Source of the DNA: an uncultured Eubacteriales bacterium
GTDB taxonomy: Bacteria > Bacillota > Clostridia > Peptostreptococcales > Anaerovoracaceae
Direction of reading: 5' to 3'
DNA: 64,000 nt
NCBI GenBank assembly: GCA_902776285.1
Contig: CACYPK010000003.1
Location: 1-64,000 of the forward strand
The number at the start of each line of letters is the position of its first letter. The first letter of the stretch is position 1. Of this stretch, positions 16,052 through 23,620 are shown in pieces. The notes under the pieces are model-generated. The model saw nothing but the letters and a program-made list of their open reading frames with translations. It was not told the origin of the DNA and made no database searches. The position numbers and the translations under genes were made by a program.

Positions 16052-16270
16052 GATGTGATGATACGCATCCGCAGGGTACGGCTCTCGCCTCGTTGCGGCT
16101 TAACGCAGCGGTACTAAGCTCTGTCTGCGCCTCCGGCTTGCCAGTCGCATTTATCGAAGGCGCTTGCCGCCGGAGATCAATGCTTTCGACCTTACGGCAA
16201 CGCCGTTCTGGCAAAGAAAGCATTTAGTGCCGGCTACCGCAAAGCCCCTGCGTCTGCGTATCATCACATC
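16052..16270 (+). repeat. Dispersed palindromic repeat, copy B (with nested insertion)
   Basis: A 219-bp element filling the gap between thiI and thrS. The outer arms (16052-16076 and 16246-16270) pair over 25 positions with only two mismatches. The core CGCAGCGGTACTAAGCTCTG (16104-16123) is identical to copy A. The conserved right half (TTAGTGCCGGC) is interrupted: a 66-nt segment, 16154-16219, is flanked by the direct repeat GCATTTA (16147-16153 and 16220-16226). Removing the segment and one repeat restores the layout of copies A and D. No T-box motif was found in this gap. Confidence 0.82.
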
Positions 16271-16335
16271 TAAAAATAAAAATCCCTTACTCCGCTCTCG
16301 TGTGGCGGAGATATGAGAAGAAGGAGGAAAACAAA

Positions 16336-18372
16336 TTGGTTATCACACTGAAAGACGGAAGCAAGAAAGAATACGCTCAGCCGATGTCCGCGTATGACAT
16401 CGCGAGAGATCTGAGCGACGGACTTGCCAGAGTTGCCTGCATGGCGGAGATCGACGGAAAGGCTGTCGACCTCAGAACGGTCATCGACAAGGACTGCGAG
16501 CTCAACATCCTTACATTCGATTCGGACGAAGGAAAGCGCGCTTACAGGCACACATGCTCGCACGTGCTGGCTGAGGCCGTAAAGAATCTCTACCCGGACG
16601 CGAAGCTCGCGATCGGACCTTCTATCGAGAACGGCTTTTACTATGACTTCGACATGCCGCCTCTGACAAGAGAGGACCTCGACAAGATAGAAGCCGAGAT
16701 GAAGAAGATCATCAAGAAGGGTGAGAGGTTAACATACTTCACGCTTCCGAGAGAAGAGGCCATTCAGATGTACAAGGAGAAGGATGAGCCTTACAAAGTA
16801 CAGCTGATCGAAGATCTGCCGGAGGACGAAGAGATATCGTTCTACCAGCAGGGAGATTTCGTAGAACTCTGCGCGGGACCGCACATCATGAGCACAAGGC
16901 CGATCAAGGCGTTTGCTCTTACATCAAGCTCCGGCGCTTACTGGAGAGGCGATGAGCACAACAAGATGCTCACCCGTATCTACGGAACAGCATATACAAA
17001 GAAGGAAGACCTCGAAGAGTATCTCGCGTACCTCGCGGACATCAAGAACCGCGACCATAACAGGCTCGGCCGCGAAATGGATCTCTTCACGACTGTAGAT
17101 GTCATCGGACAGGGACTCCCGCTCTTCATGCCTAAGGGAACCAAGATTATCCAGAAGATGCAGAGATGGATCGAGGACCTCGAAGAGTATGAATGGGGCT
17201 ATGTCCGCACAAGGACGCCTCTTATGGCTAAGTCGACGCTCTACAAGATCTCAGACCACTGGTATCACTACAAAGACGGCATGTTCCTGCTCGGATATGA
17301 CAGCATGGATGAGATCATGGCAGGTGAAGACCGCTCCAGCGAGATCCGCGGAGTTGAGGACCTCAACCTTATCGAGAATGACGCTGACGCCGATGTAATG
17401 GCGCTCCGTCCTATGACATGCCCGTTCCAGTACTATGTCTACAAGGCAAGACAGAAGAGCTACAGAGATCTTCCGTACAGGATGGGTGAAACATCGACAC
17501 TGTTCAGAAACGAGCAGGCCGGAGAAATGCACGGACTCACAAGAGTACGTCAGTTCACTATCTCGGAGGGACATCTGGTAGTTGCCCAGGAACAGCTCGC
17601 AGAAGAGTTCAAGGGCTGCGTAGAGCTTGCCAAGTACTGTCTGACAACGCTCGGCCTTGAAGGCGACGTCACATACAGACTGTCGAAGTGGGACCCTGAG
17701 CATGCCGAGGACTATCTCGGAACAGCGGAGGAATGGGACCGCGTTGAGGGCTTCATGAGAGACATCCTCAATGACATCGGCCTTGATTTCAAGGAAGCGA
17801 CAGGCGAGGCCGCGTTCTACGGGCCTAAGCTCGACATACAGGCAAAGAACGTTTACGGCAAGGAAGACACCATGATCACTATCCAGATCGACACATTCCT
17901 CGCGGAGCGTTATGACATGTACTACATCGACAGAGACGGCCAGAGAAAGCGTCCGTATATCATCCACCGTACATCGATCGGATGCTACGAGCGTACACTG
18001 GCATGGCTCATCGAGCACTATGCCGGCAACCTGCCTACATGGCTTTGCCCGGAACAGGTACGCGTACTTCCTATCTCGGATAAGATCGCTGATTACGCCG
18101 AGGAGGTCAGAAAAGAGCTCCGAAGAAACGGCGTAGACGTGACTGTAGACAACAGCAGCGAGCGTATAGGATACAAGATCCGCAAGGCTCAGATGGAGAA
18201 GGTTCCGTACATGCTGGTACTGGGCGCCAAGGAAGCTGAGGACGGCAACGTATCGGTGCGTTCAAGATACCTGGGCGATGAGGGAGTAAAGCCTCTTGCC
18301 GAGTTCATCAGCGACATCTGCGAAGAGATCCGCACCAAGGAGATCCGCAAGATCGAAAAGAAAGACGCATAG
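16336..18372 (+). CDS. thrS: Threonyl-tRNA synthetase
   Basis: A 678-residue class II synthetase that charges tRNA-Thr. Domains in order: TGS (residues about 1-62), the editing domain with HTCSHVLAEAV and the CAGPHIMST zinc-type motif, the catalytic core (LRPMTCPFQYYVYK, RMGETSTLFRNEQAGEMHGL, then HRTSIGCYERTLAWLIEHYA), and the C-terminal anticodon-binding domain (VRVLPISDKIADYAEEVRKE, within 20 residues). The start is TTG at 16336 because AAGGAGG lies 7 nt upstream and LVITLKDGS matches TGS N-termini; the frame upstream is open but unsupported. No T-box leader is seen. It is probably transcribed alone. Confidence 0.97.
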   Translation: MVITLKDGSKKEYAQPMSAYDIARDLSDGLARVACMAEIDGKAVDLRTVIDKDCELNILTFDSDEGKRAYRHTCSHVLAEAVKNLYPDAKLAIGPSIENGFYYDFDMPPLTREDLDKIEAEMKKIIKKGERLTYFTLPREEAIQMYKEKDEPYKVQLIEDLPEDEEISFYQQGDFVELCAGPHIMSTRPIKAFALTSSSGAYWRGDEHNKMLTRIYGTAYTKKEDLEEYLAYLADIKNRDHNRLGREMDLFTTVDVIGQGLPLFMPKGTKIIQKMQRWIEDLEEYEWGYVRTRTPLMAKSTLYKISDHWYHYKDGMFLLGYDSMDEIMAGEDRSSEIRGVEDLNLIENDADADVMALRPMTCPFQYYVYKARQKSYRDLPYRMGETSTLFRNEQAGEMHGLTRVRQFTISEGHLVVAQEQLAEEFKGCVELAKYCLTTLGLEGDVTYRLSKWDPEHAEDYLGTAEEWDRVEGFMRDILNDIGLDFKEATGEAAFYGPKLDIQAKNVYGKEDTMITIQIDTFLAERYDMYYIDRDGQRKRPYIIHRTSIGCYERTLAWLIEHYAGNLPTWLCPEQVRVLPISDKIADYAEEVRKELRRNGVDVTVDNSSERIGYKIRKAQMEKVPYMLVLGAKEAEDGNVSVRSRYLGDEGVKPLAEFISDICEEIRTKEIRKIEKKDA

Positions 18373-18435
18373 AGATACAGCGTGGTTTGTGGTATCATTA
18401 AAAGGTAAAGCATTAATGATCGGAGGCGGCGATAT

Positions 18436-19140
18436 ATGGCTATAAAATATAAAAGAGTCCTGATCAAAATAAGCGGCGAAGCCCTTGCGGGCGAAGACAG
18501 ATTCGGTGTCAATGACGCCCAGCTCGAAAAGACCGCTAAGCAGATCAAAGAGATACACGACGCGGGAGTAGAAGTCGGCATAGTCGTCGGAGGAGGCAAC
18601 TTCTTCAGAGGACGTACGGGCGGCAACATAGACAAGCCTACGGCTGACTACATGGGCATGCTGGCCACCGTGATGAACGGACTGGCGCTCCAGGACGCGC
18701 TTCTCGCCTCGGGATGCCCTGCAAAGCTCATGACAGCTATAGAGATCAGGGACATGGCGGAAGGCTACGCCAGACGCAAGGCTCTGGACTACCTCGAAGA
18801 AGGCAAGGTAGTGGTTTTCGGAGGAGGCACGGGAAGCCCGTTCTTCACGACCGATACCGCGGCTGCCCTCAGAGCGGCGGAGATAGGAGCTGATGTGCTG
18901 CTTCTGGCTAAAAACATCGATGCCGTGTACTCAGCGGACCCTAAAGTAGATCCGAACGCGGAGAGATTCACTGAACTCACGTACATGGACATCATTGACA
19001 GAGACCTGAAGGTGATGGATCTCACGGCGGCGACCATATGCAAGGATACCGCGACCGCCATATATGTATTCGCGCTGGCAACAGAAGGCAATCTCATGAA
19101 AGTGATCAACGGCGAGAACGTCGGGACACTGATCAGATAG
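18436..19140 (+). CDS. pyrH: UMP kinase
   Basis: A 234-residue amino-acid-kinase-fold enzyme that phosphorylates UMP to UDP. YKRVLIKISGEALAG at the N-terminus, VVGGGNFFRGR near residue 50, FGGGTGSPFFTTDTAAALRA near residue 134, and DAVYSADPK near residue 164 are diagnostic. GGAGG lies upstream of the ATG. frr starts 10 nt downstream, the standard pyrH-frr pair. The rpsB-tsf genes that often precede pyrH are absent from this place. Confidence 0.98.
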   Translation: MAIKYKRVLIKISGEALAGEDRFGVNDAQLEKTAKQIKEIHDAGVEVGIVVGGGNFFRGRTGGNIDKPTADYMGMLATVMNGLALQDALLASGCPAKLMTAIEIRDMAEGYARRKALDYLEEGKVVVFGGGTGSPFFTTDTAAALRAAEIGADVLLLAKNIDAVYSADPKVDPNAERFTELTYMDIIDRDLKVMDLTAATICKDTATAIYVFALATEGNLMKVINGENVGTLIR

Positions 19141-19150
19141 GAGGCACAAA

Positions 19151-19699
19151 ATGGCTAAGAAATCACTCGACGAAAGAATAGAAGGCGCTAAGAATTACCT
19201 TAAAGAGAATCTCAACACCGTCAGGGCGGGAAGAGCCAATCCGGCGCTCCTCGACAAGGTGATGGTAAATTACTACGGCTCGCCAACGCCGCTCAAGGCG
19301 CTCGCGAACATCTCGGTGCCTGATCCCAGGACCCTCATGATATCGCCGTTCGACCCTAAATCGGTATCCGACATCGAAAGAGCGATTCTCGAGGCAAACA
19401 TCGGTATCAACCCTGCAAACGACGGCAAGGTGATAAGACTCGCCATTCCGCAGCTCACAGAGGAAAGACGTAAGGAACTCACCAAGGTAGTAAAAAACTA
19501 CGGAGAGGACGCCAAGGTAGCTGTCAGGAACCTCAGAAGAGACGTCAACGACGAGCTCAAGAAGGCTGAGAAGGCCGGAGAACTCACAGAGGACGATCTA
19601 AAGGACGAGCTCGAAGAGACGCAGAAGACCGTCGAGAAGGCCATCAAGGACATCGACGCGATCATAGCCGAGAAAGAGAAAGAGCTCATGGAGGTCTAA
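19151..19699 (+). CDS. frr: Ribosome recycling factor
   Basis: A 182-residue factor that splits the post-termination ribosome with EF-G. The family blocks NTVRAGRANPALLDKVMVNYYG (near residue 18, shown in part: RAGRANPALLDKV), PLKALANISVPDPRTL, and LTEERRKELTKVVKNYGEDA are present, and the C-terminal helix is complete. AGGAGGCACAAA precedes the ATG. It follows pyrH directly and is followed by a hairpin, so transcription may stop before uppS, unlike the continuous operon of many relatives. Confidence 0.98.
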   Translation: MAKKSLDERIEGAKNYLKENLNTVRAGRANPALLDKVMVNYYGSPTPLKALANISVPDPRTLMISPFDPKSVSDIERAILEANIGINPANDGKVIRLAIPQLTEERRKELTKVVKNYGEDAKVAVRNLRRDVNDELKKAEKAGELTEDDLKDELEETQKTVEKAIKDIDAIIAEKEKELMEV

Positions 19700-19721
19700 T
19701 CGACCGCAACACATATTGAAA

Positions 19722-19753
19722 TAAGCGTGGCGGTTTGCCACGCTTACTCTTTG
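19722..19753 (+). terminator. Terminator-like hairpin after frr
   Basis: A 10-bp stem (19722-19731 with 19737-19746) around GGTTT, followed by a poor T tract (CTCTTTG). Confidence 0.65.
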
Positions 19754-19762
19754 TAATAACAT

Positions 19763-19947
19763 GATGCATGTATACATCTCAGTTCGTATGCTGCGTCGCC
19801 GGGAATGCCATCTCGTTCGACCTTGCTTCGCGGGGAACGGCTCTGACGCTTCGCTTGCGAGTCTCGTTCCAAGCCGCTCACCTGCGGTCTCTCTCCGGCA
19901 TTCCAAGCGGCTTCTCCGCAACACTCACTTCGACGCATACATGCATC
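19763..19947. repeat. Long nested palindrome, copy C (possible distant member of the repeat family)
   Basis: The outer arms GATGCATGTAT (19763-19773) and ATACATGCATC (19937-19947) pair perfectly. Inside, GGAATGCC (19802-19809) pairs with GGCATTCC (19897-19904), and GGAACG pairs with CGTTCC further in. The layout matches repeats A, B and D (variable outer arms, GC-rich interior), and ACGGCTCT is shared with B and D, but the 20-nt core is absent. The small open frames across it look like by-products of its composition. Confidence 0.6.
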
Positions 19948-19960
19948 GCTAAAAACTAAA

Positions 19961-20695
19961 ATGGAAAAACGACCAATACCGACTCATGTAGGAATAATTA
20001 TGGACGGAAACGGGCGCTGGGCCAAAGCGCACGGTGTTCCGCGCGTTATGGGGCACAATGCCGGCATGCAGGCGATGAAGAAGATCGTCATCGCCACATC
20101 GAATCTCGGCATAAAGTACCTGACCGTCTACGCGTTCTCGACCGAAAACTGGAAGCGCAGTACCGAAGAGATTAGTGGCATTTTCAATCTTATCGTCAAG
20201 TACGTCAATTCAGAACTTGAAGAACTGGATGAGAACAATGTGCACATCAATATCTTCGGCGAATACGACATGCTCCCTAAGGCTTCGGTCGATGCCATCA
20301 ACAAAATGGTAGGCAGGCTGGCCGGCAACGACGGGCTGGTGTTCAACATAGCCCTGAACTACGGCGGAAGGGATGAGATCCTGAGGAGCGTCAAGGCGCT
20401 TGCCGCCGAATGCGTGTCTGAAGGCAGGGATCCCGAAGAACTGACCGAAGATGATATCTCCAGATATCTGTATTCAGGCAGCGCTAAGTTTGATGTACCG
20501 GATCCGGACCTCATCATAAGGACCAGCGGTGAAGAACGCATGTCAAACTTCCTGACATGGCAGGGCGCTTACAGCGAGCTGATGTTCACCGACACGCTCT
20601 GGCCGGATTTTACGCCTGAAGAATACTCAGAGATGATCGGCGCTTACGCGAACCGCGACAGAAGATTCGGCGGTCGCAAGGAGGCAGCAAAATGA
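19961..20695 (+). CDS. uppS: Isoprenyl transferase (undecaprenyl pyrophosphate synthase)
   Basis: A 244-residue cis-prenyltransferase that builds the C55 lipid carrier for peptidoglycan and polysaccharide. GIIMDGNGRWAKAHGVPRV holds the catalytic aspartate; YAFSTENWKRS and the C-terminal DPDLIIRTSGEERMSNFLTW (20 residues) are diagnostic. The ATG at 19961 begins only 13 nt after palindrome C and has no visible ribosome-binding site. Its stop codon overlaps the ATG of cdsA. Confidence 0.97.
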   Translation: MEKRPIPTHVGIIMDGNGRWAKAHGVPRVMGHNAGMQAMKKIVIATSNLGIKYLTVYAFSTENWKRSTEEISGIFNLIVKYVNSELEELDENNVHINIFGEYDMLPKASVDAINKMVGRLAGNDGLVFNIALNYGGRDEILRSVKALAAECVSEGRDPEELTEDDISRYLYSGSAKFDVPDPDLIIRTSGEERMSNFLTWQGAYSELMFTDTLWPDFTPEEYSEMIGAYANRDRRFGGRKEAAK

Positions 20696-21519
20696 AGACT
20701 AGAATAATTTCCGGACTCGTCATGGCTCCGCTCCTGGTTGTCTTGTATCTGGGCGGCTGGTGGCTCTGGGCCGCGGCTCTTCTGATAGCCGTCATGGGCC
20801 TTCAGGAATTCTACAAAGGCTGGGACAATATAGATGTACATCCATCCGCGACGATAGGATACATCATGACCGTACTGCTGTTTGTGACGGCAGTGCCGCT
20901 CAGCATAGGGGAAAAGGGCGCTGTGCCGCAGTTCTACGAAAACATGATGGTCATCTGCATATGGCTGTTCCTGGCCGTTGCGACGGGACTGATTTACGGC
21001 TGGAAGATCGACAAGCGCGGTCCGTACGACGCCATCGCGACCGTAACGGGCCTTGTGTACATACCGTTCTTCACCTATCACATGATCCTGATCGACATGA
21101 CGGAATACAGACTGTTCATCTGGATTGTCGTAATAGCGGCGTTCGGGTCGGACATCTTCGCGTATTTTACGGGCTATTTCCTCGGAAAGCACAAGATGGC
21201 GCCGGTGCTGAGCCCTAAGAAGACCATAGAAGGAGCCGTTGGCGGTCTCATCGGCAGCTCGCTGCTGGCATGGGTATTCGGACTTATCTTCATGAAAAAT
21301 ATAGCGCTTGTGTGCCTTGTGCTGGGACTGGTCGGAGGAGCAGCCGGCATGGCGGGAGACCTTACCGCGTCGGCGTTCAAGCGCAAAATGGGTATTAAGG
21401 ATTACGGAAAGCTGATACCGGGTCACGGCGGTATAATGGACAGATTCGACAGCGTCATATTCGTGGCGCCTGTCGTTTACTACGCGATCTGCGCCATGAC
21501 AGGGATACTCAGCGTATAA
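20692..21519 (+). CDS. cdsA: Phosphatidate cytidylyltransferase
   Basis: A 275-residue integral membrane enzyme that makes CDP-diacylglycerol from phosphatidate and CTP. About eight hydrophobic segments are visible. The catalytic signature is complete in two parts: LSPKKTIEGAVGGLIGS near residue 176 and KDYGKLIPGHGGIMDRFDS near residue 240. The ATG overlaps the uppS stop codon, and AAGGAGG lies 7 nt upstream. The order uppS-cdsA is standard, but dxr, which normally follows, is missing; rseP comes next. Confidence 0.96.
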   Translation: MKTRIISGLVMAPLLVVLYLGGWWLWAAALLIAVMGLQEFYKGWDNIDVHPSATIGYIMTVLLFVTAVPLSIGEKGAVPQFYENMMVICIWLFLAVATGLIYGWKIDKRGPYDAIATVTGLVYIPFFTYHMILIDMTEYRLFIWIVVIAAFGSDIFAYFTGYFLGKHKMAPVLSPKKTIEGAVGGLIGSSLLAWVFGLIFMKNIALVCLVLGLVGGAAGMAGDLTASAFKRKMGIKDYGKLIPGHGGIMDRFDSVIFVAPVVYYAICAMTGILSV

Positions 21520-21533
21520 GGAGACAATAAACA

Positions 21534-22544
21534 GTGAAAACAGCGATACTGTTCATAATAATGCTGCTCGTGCTGATAATACCGCATGAGTGGGGACATA
21601 TGACCGTAGCCAGATGGTGCGGTGTAAAGATCAAGGAGTTTTCGGTTGGAATGGGACCGCTCATCTTCAAGAGACAGAAGGGCGATACCCAGTATTCCGT
21701 GCGCCTGCTGCCGCTTGGCGGCTACTGCGCCATGGAAGGCGAAGAAGAGTCGGTAGACAGCCCTACATCCTATTCCAGCAAGACGAACGGTCAGAAGGCG
21801 GCGATCCTTTTAGCAGGCGTCACGATGAACGTGATAATCGCGGTCATCGCCGTGACGGTCGCGCTTTGCCTGACAGGCGTTACAGACAACTCGATAAGCG
21901 CCGTAACGGAAGGTTCACCGGCGCAGAAGGCAGGCCTTGAAGCAGGAGATACCATAGTCTCGATCAACGGCAACAAGACCGATACCTGGGAAAAGGTAGT
22001 GGCAGGCATCGATTCGTATGAAGAAGGCGGAGCTCTCGAGATCACTTATGAAAGGGACGGCAAGACCGGTACGGCTACCGTCACACCTGAGTATAATGAA
22101 GAGCACGGTCAGTACATGATAGGCATAACAGCAGGCACTACCAAAGATTTCTGGAAGTGCGTGCGCTTCGGTCCTATAACTACCTGGGAACTCAATAAGG
22201 CCATGCTGGCAGGTTTCAGAAGTCTGTTTACAGGCGGAGTCAGCATGAACGATGTAGCGGGTCCGGTAGGACTTGTAAAAGTGGTGGACTCAGTTACGGA
22301 TTACGGCGTAGCGCCTTATCTGATGCTGCTGGCGCTGGTCAGTCTTAACCTGGCGCTCTTCAACGTGCTCCCTATACCGGGACTCGACGGAGGAAAGCTG
22401 TTCTTCATCCTGCTCAAGATAATATCCGGCGGCAGGATAAACGATGACATGGAATACAAGGCGACGCTGATCGGCATGGCGCTGCTGATCTCGCTGTTCG
22501 TACTGGTCACAATAAATGACGTCATGAATATTTTCGGAAAATAA
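21534..22544 (+). CDS. rseP: Site-2 intramembrane zinc metalloprotease RseP/RasP
   Basis: A 336-residue membrane protease that cuts anti-sigma factors or signal peptides inside the membrane. The zinc motif HEWGH is in the first helix (IIPHEWGHMTVARWCG, near residue 18). A PDZ domain spans about residues 110-190 (SPAQKAGLEAGDTIVSINGN). The third ligand is in NVLPIPGLDGGKLFF near residue 280. The start is GTG at 21534, with AAGGAGA upstream. It is preceded by cdsA and followed 1 nt later by ispG. Confidence 0.95.
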   Translation: MKTAILFIIMLLVLIIPHEWGHMTVARWCGVKIKEFSVGMGPLIFKRQKGDTQYSVRLLPLGGYCAMEGEEESVDSPTSYSSKTNGQKAAILLAGVTMNVIIAVIAVTVALCLTGVTDNSISAVTEGSPAQKAGLEAGDTIVSINGNKTDTWEKVVAGIDSYEEGGALEITYERDGKTGTATVTPEYNEEHGQYMIGITAGTTKDFWKCVRFGPITTWELNKAMLAGFRSLFTGGVSMNDVAGPVGLVKVVDSVTDYGVAPYLMLLALVSLNLALFNVLPIPGLDGGKLFFILLKIISGGRINDDMEYKATLIGMALLISLFVLVTINDVMNIFGK

Positions 22545-22545
22545 A

Positions 22546-23610
22546 ATGTCCAGAAAAGTATATTGCGGAGACATACAAATAGGAGACGGCGCTCCTGTAT
22601 CCATCCAGTCGATGACCAACGTCGACACTAGGGATACGGACGCGCTGGTCAGGCAGATAGATGAACTCGCGGACGCGGGATGTGAGATCGTCAGATGCGC
22701 GATCCCCGACATGGAAGCGGCGGAGTCTTTCGGCAGGGCAAAAAAACTGGGGCGCGTGCCTCTCGTTGCTGACATACATTTCGACTACAGGCTGGCCCTG
22801 GCCGCGATAGAGCAGGGAGCCGACAAGATAAGGATCAACCCCGGCAACATCGGCAGCGCTGACAGAGTGAAGACGGTAGTCGACAAGGCGAGGGAACACG
22901 GCATCCCTATTCGCGTAGGCGTGAATTCGGGATCGCTGCAGAAGGATCTTATAGAAAAATACGGCGGAGTCACGGCTGACGCTCTGGCTGAGAGCGGTGC
23001 AGGCATGGTCAGATACATAGAGGATCTGGGATACGACAAGCTGGTCGTTTCCATCAAATCCTCCAATGTTCGCATGAACTACGACGCTCACCTGAAACTT
23101 AAGGAACTGACAGATGCCGCGATACATATAGGCATCACTGAGTCCGGGACTCCGAAGAACGGCGAACTGAAGTCCGCCATCGGTATCGGCGCGCTGCTGC
23201 TAGCCGGGATAGGCGACACCATGCGTGTCTCACTCACTGATGATCCGGTGAAAGAGGTGCTGTTGGCAAGGCGCATACTCGAAACGGTCGGACTGAGAGA
23301 AAAGGCGATAGACGTGGTGTCATGCCCAACTTGCGGAAGGACCGAAGTCGATCTGATAGGCCTGGCAAACGAAGCAGAGGACAGGCTCATGCCTATAGCC
23401 GCGAGACGCGCTGAGGCGGGTCTCAGACCTCTGAAGATCGCGGTGATGGGATGCGCCGTAAACGGCCCGGGCGAGAGCAGGGAAGCTGATTACGGCATCG
23501 CAGGCGGAAAGGGCGAAGGCCTCGTGTTCAGCCACGGCGAGATAATCGAAAAAGTACCGGAAGACAAACTGATAGACAGGCTGATCGAGCTTGTCGAAGC
23601 GGAAAACTGA
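22546..23610 (+). CDS. ispG: 4-hydroxy-3-methylbut-2-en-1-yl diphosphate synthase
   Basis: A 354-residue [4Fe-4S] enzyme of the MEP isoprenoid pathway that converts MEcPP to HMBPP. Motifs: SIQSMTNVDTRDT at the N-terminus, ADIHFDYRLA and RINPGNIG in the TIM barrel, and the Fe-S ligands in SCPTCGR and MGCAVNGPGE in the C-terminal domain. It lies directly after rseP and before polC. dxr, which belongs to the same pathway, is absent from its usual slot between cdsA and rseP and must be elsewhere if the pathway works. Confidence 0.97.
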   Translation: MSRKVYCGDIQIGDGAPVSIQSMTNVDTRDTDALVRQIDELADAGCEIVRCAIPDMEAAESFGRAKKLGRVPLVADIHFDYRLALAAIEQGADKIRINPGNIGSADRVKTVVDKAREHGIPIRVGVNSGSLQKDLIEKYGGVTADALAESGAGMVRYIEDLGYDKLVVSIKSSNVRMNYDAHLKLKELTDAAIHIGITESGTPKNGELKSAIGIGALLLAGIGDTMRVSLTDDPVKEVLLARRILETVGLREKAIDVVSCPTCGRTEVDLIGLANEAEDRLMPIAARRAEAGLRPLKIAVMGCAVNGPGESREADYGIAGGKGEGLVFSHGEIIEKVPEDKLIDRLIELVEAEN

Positions 23611-23620
23611 TAGACAGACA

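Noticed and set aside
16035..16335. A T-box riboswitch before thrS
   Set aside because: The conserved T-box sequence (AGGGTGGNACCGCG type) and a specifier loop were looked for and not found; the gap is filled by repeat copy B.
19744..19959. Several 60-65 codon open frames on both strands between frr and uppS
   Set aside because: They lie across the nested palindrome C, have no ribosome sites and encode unlike, low-complexity peptides.
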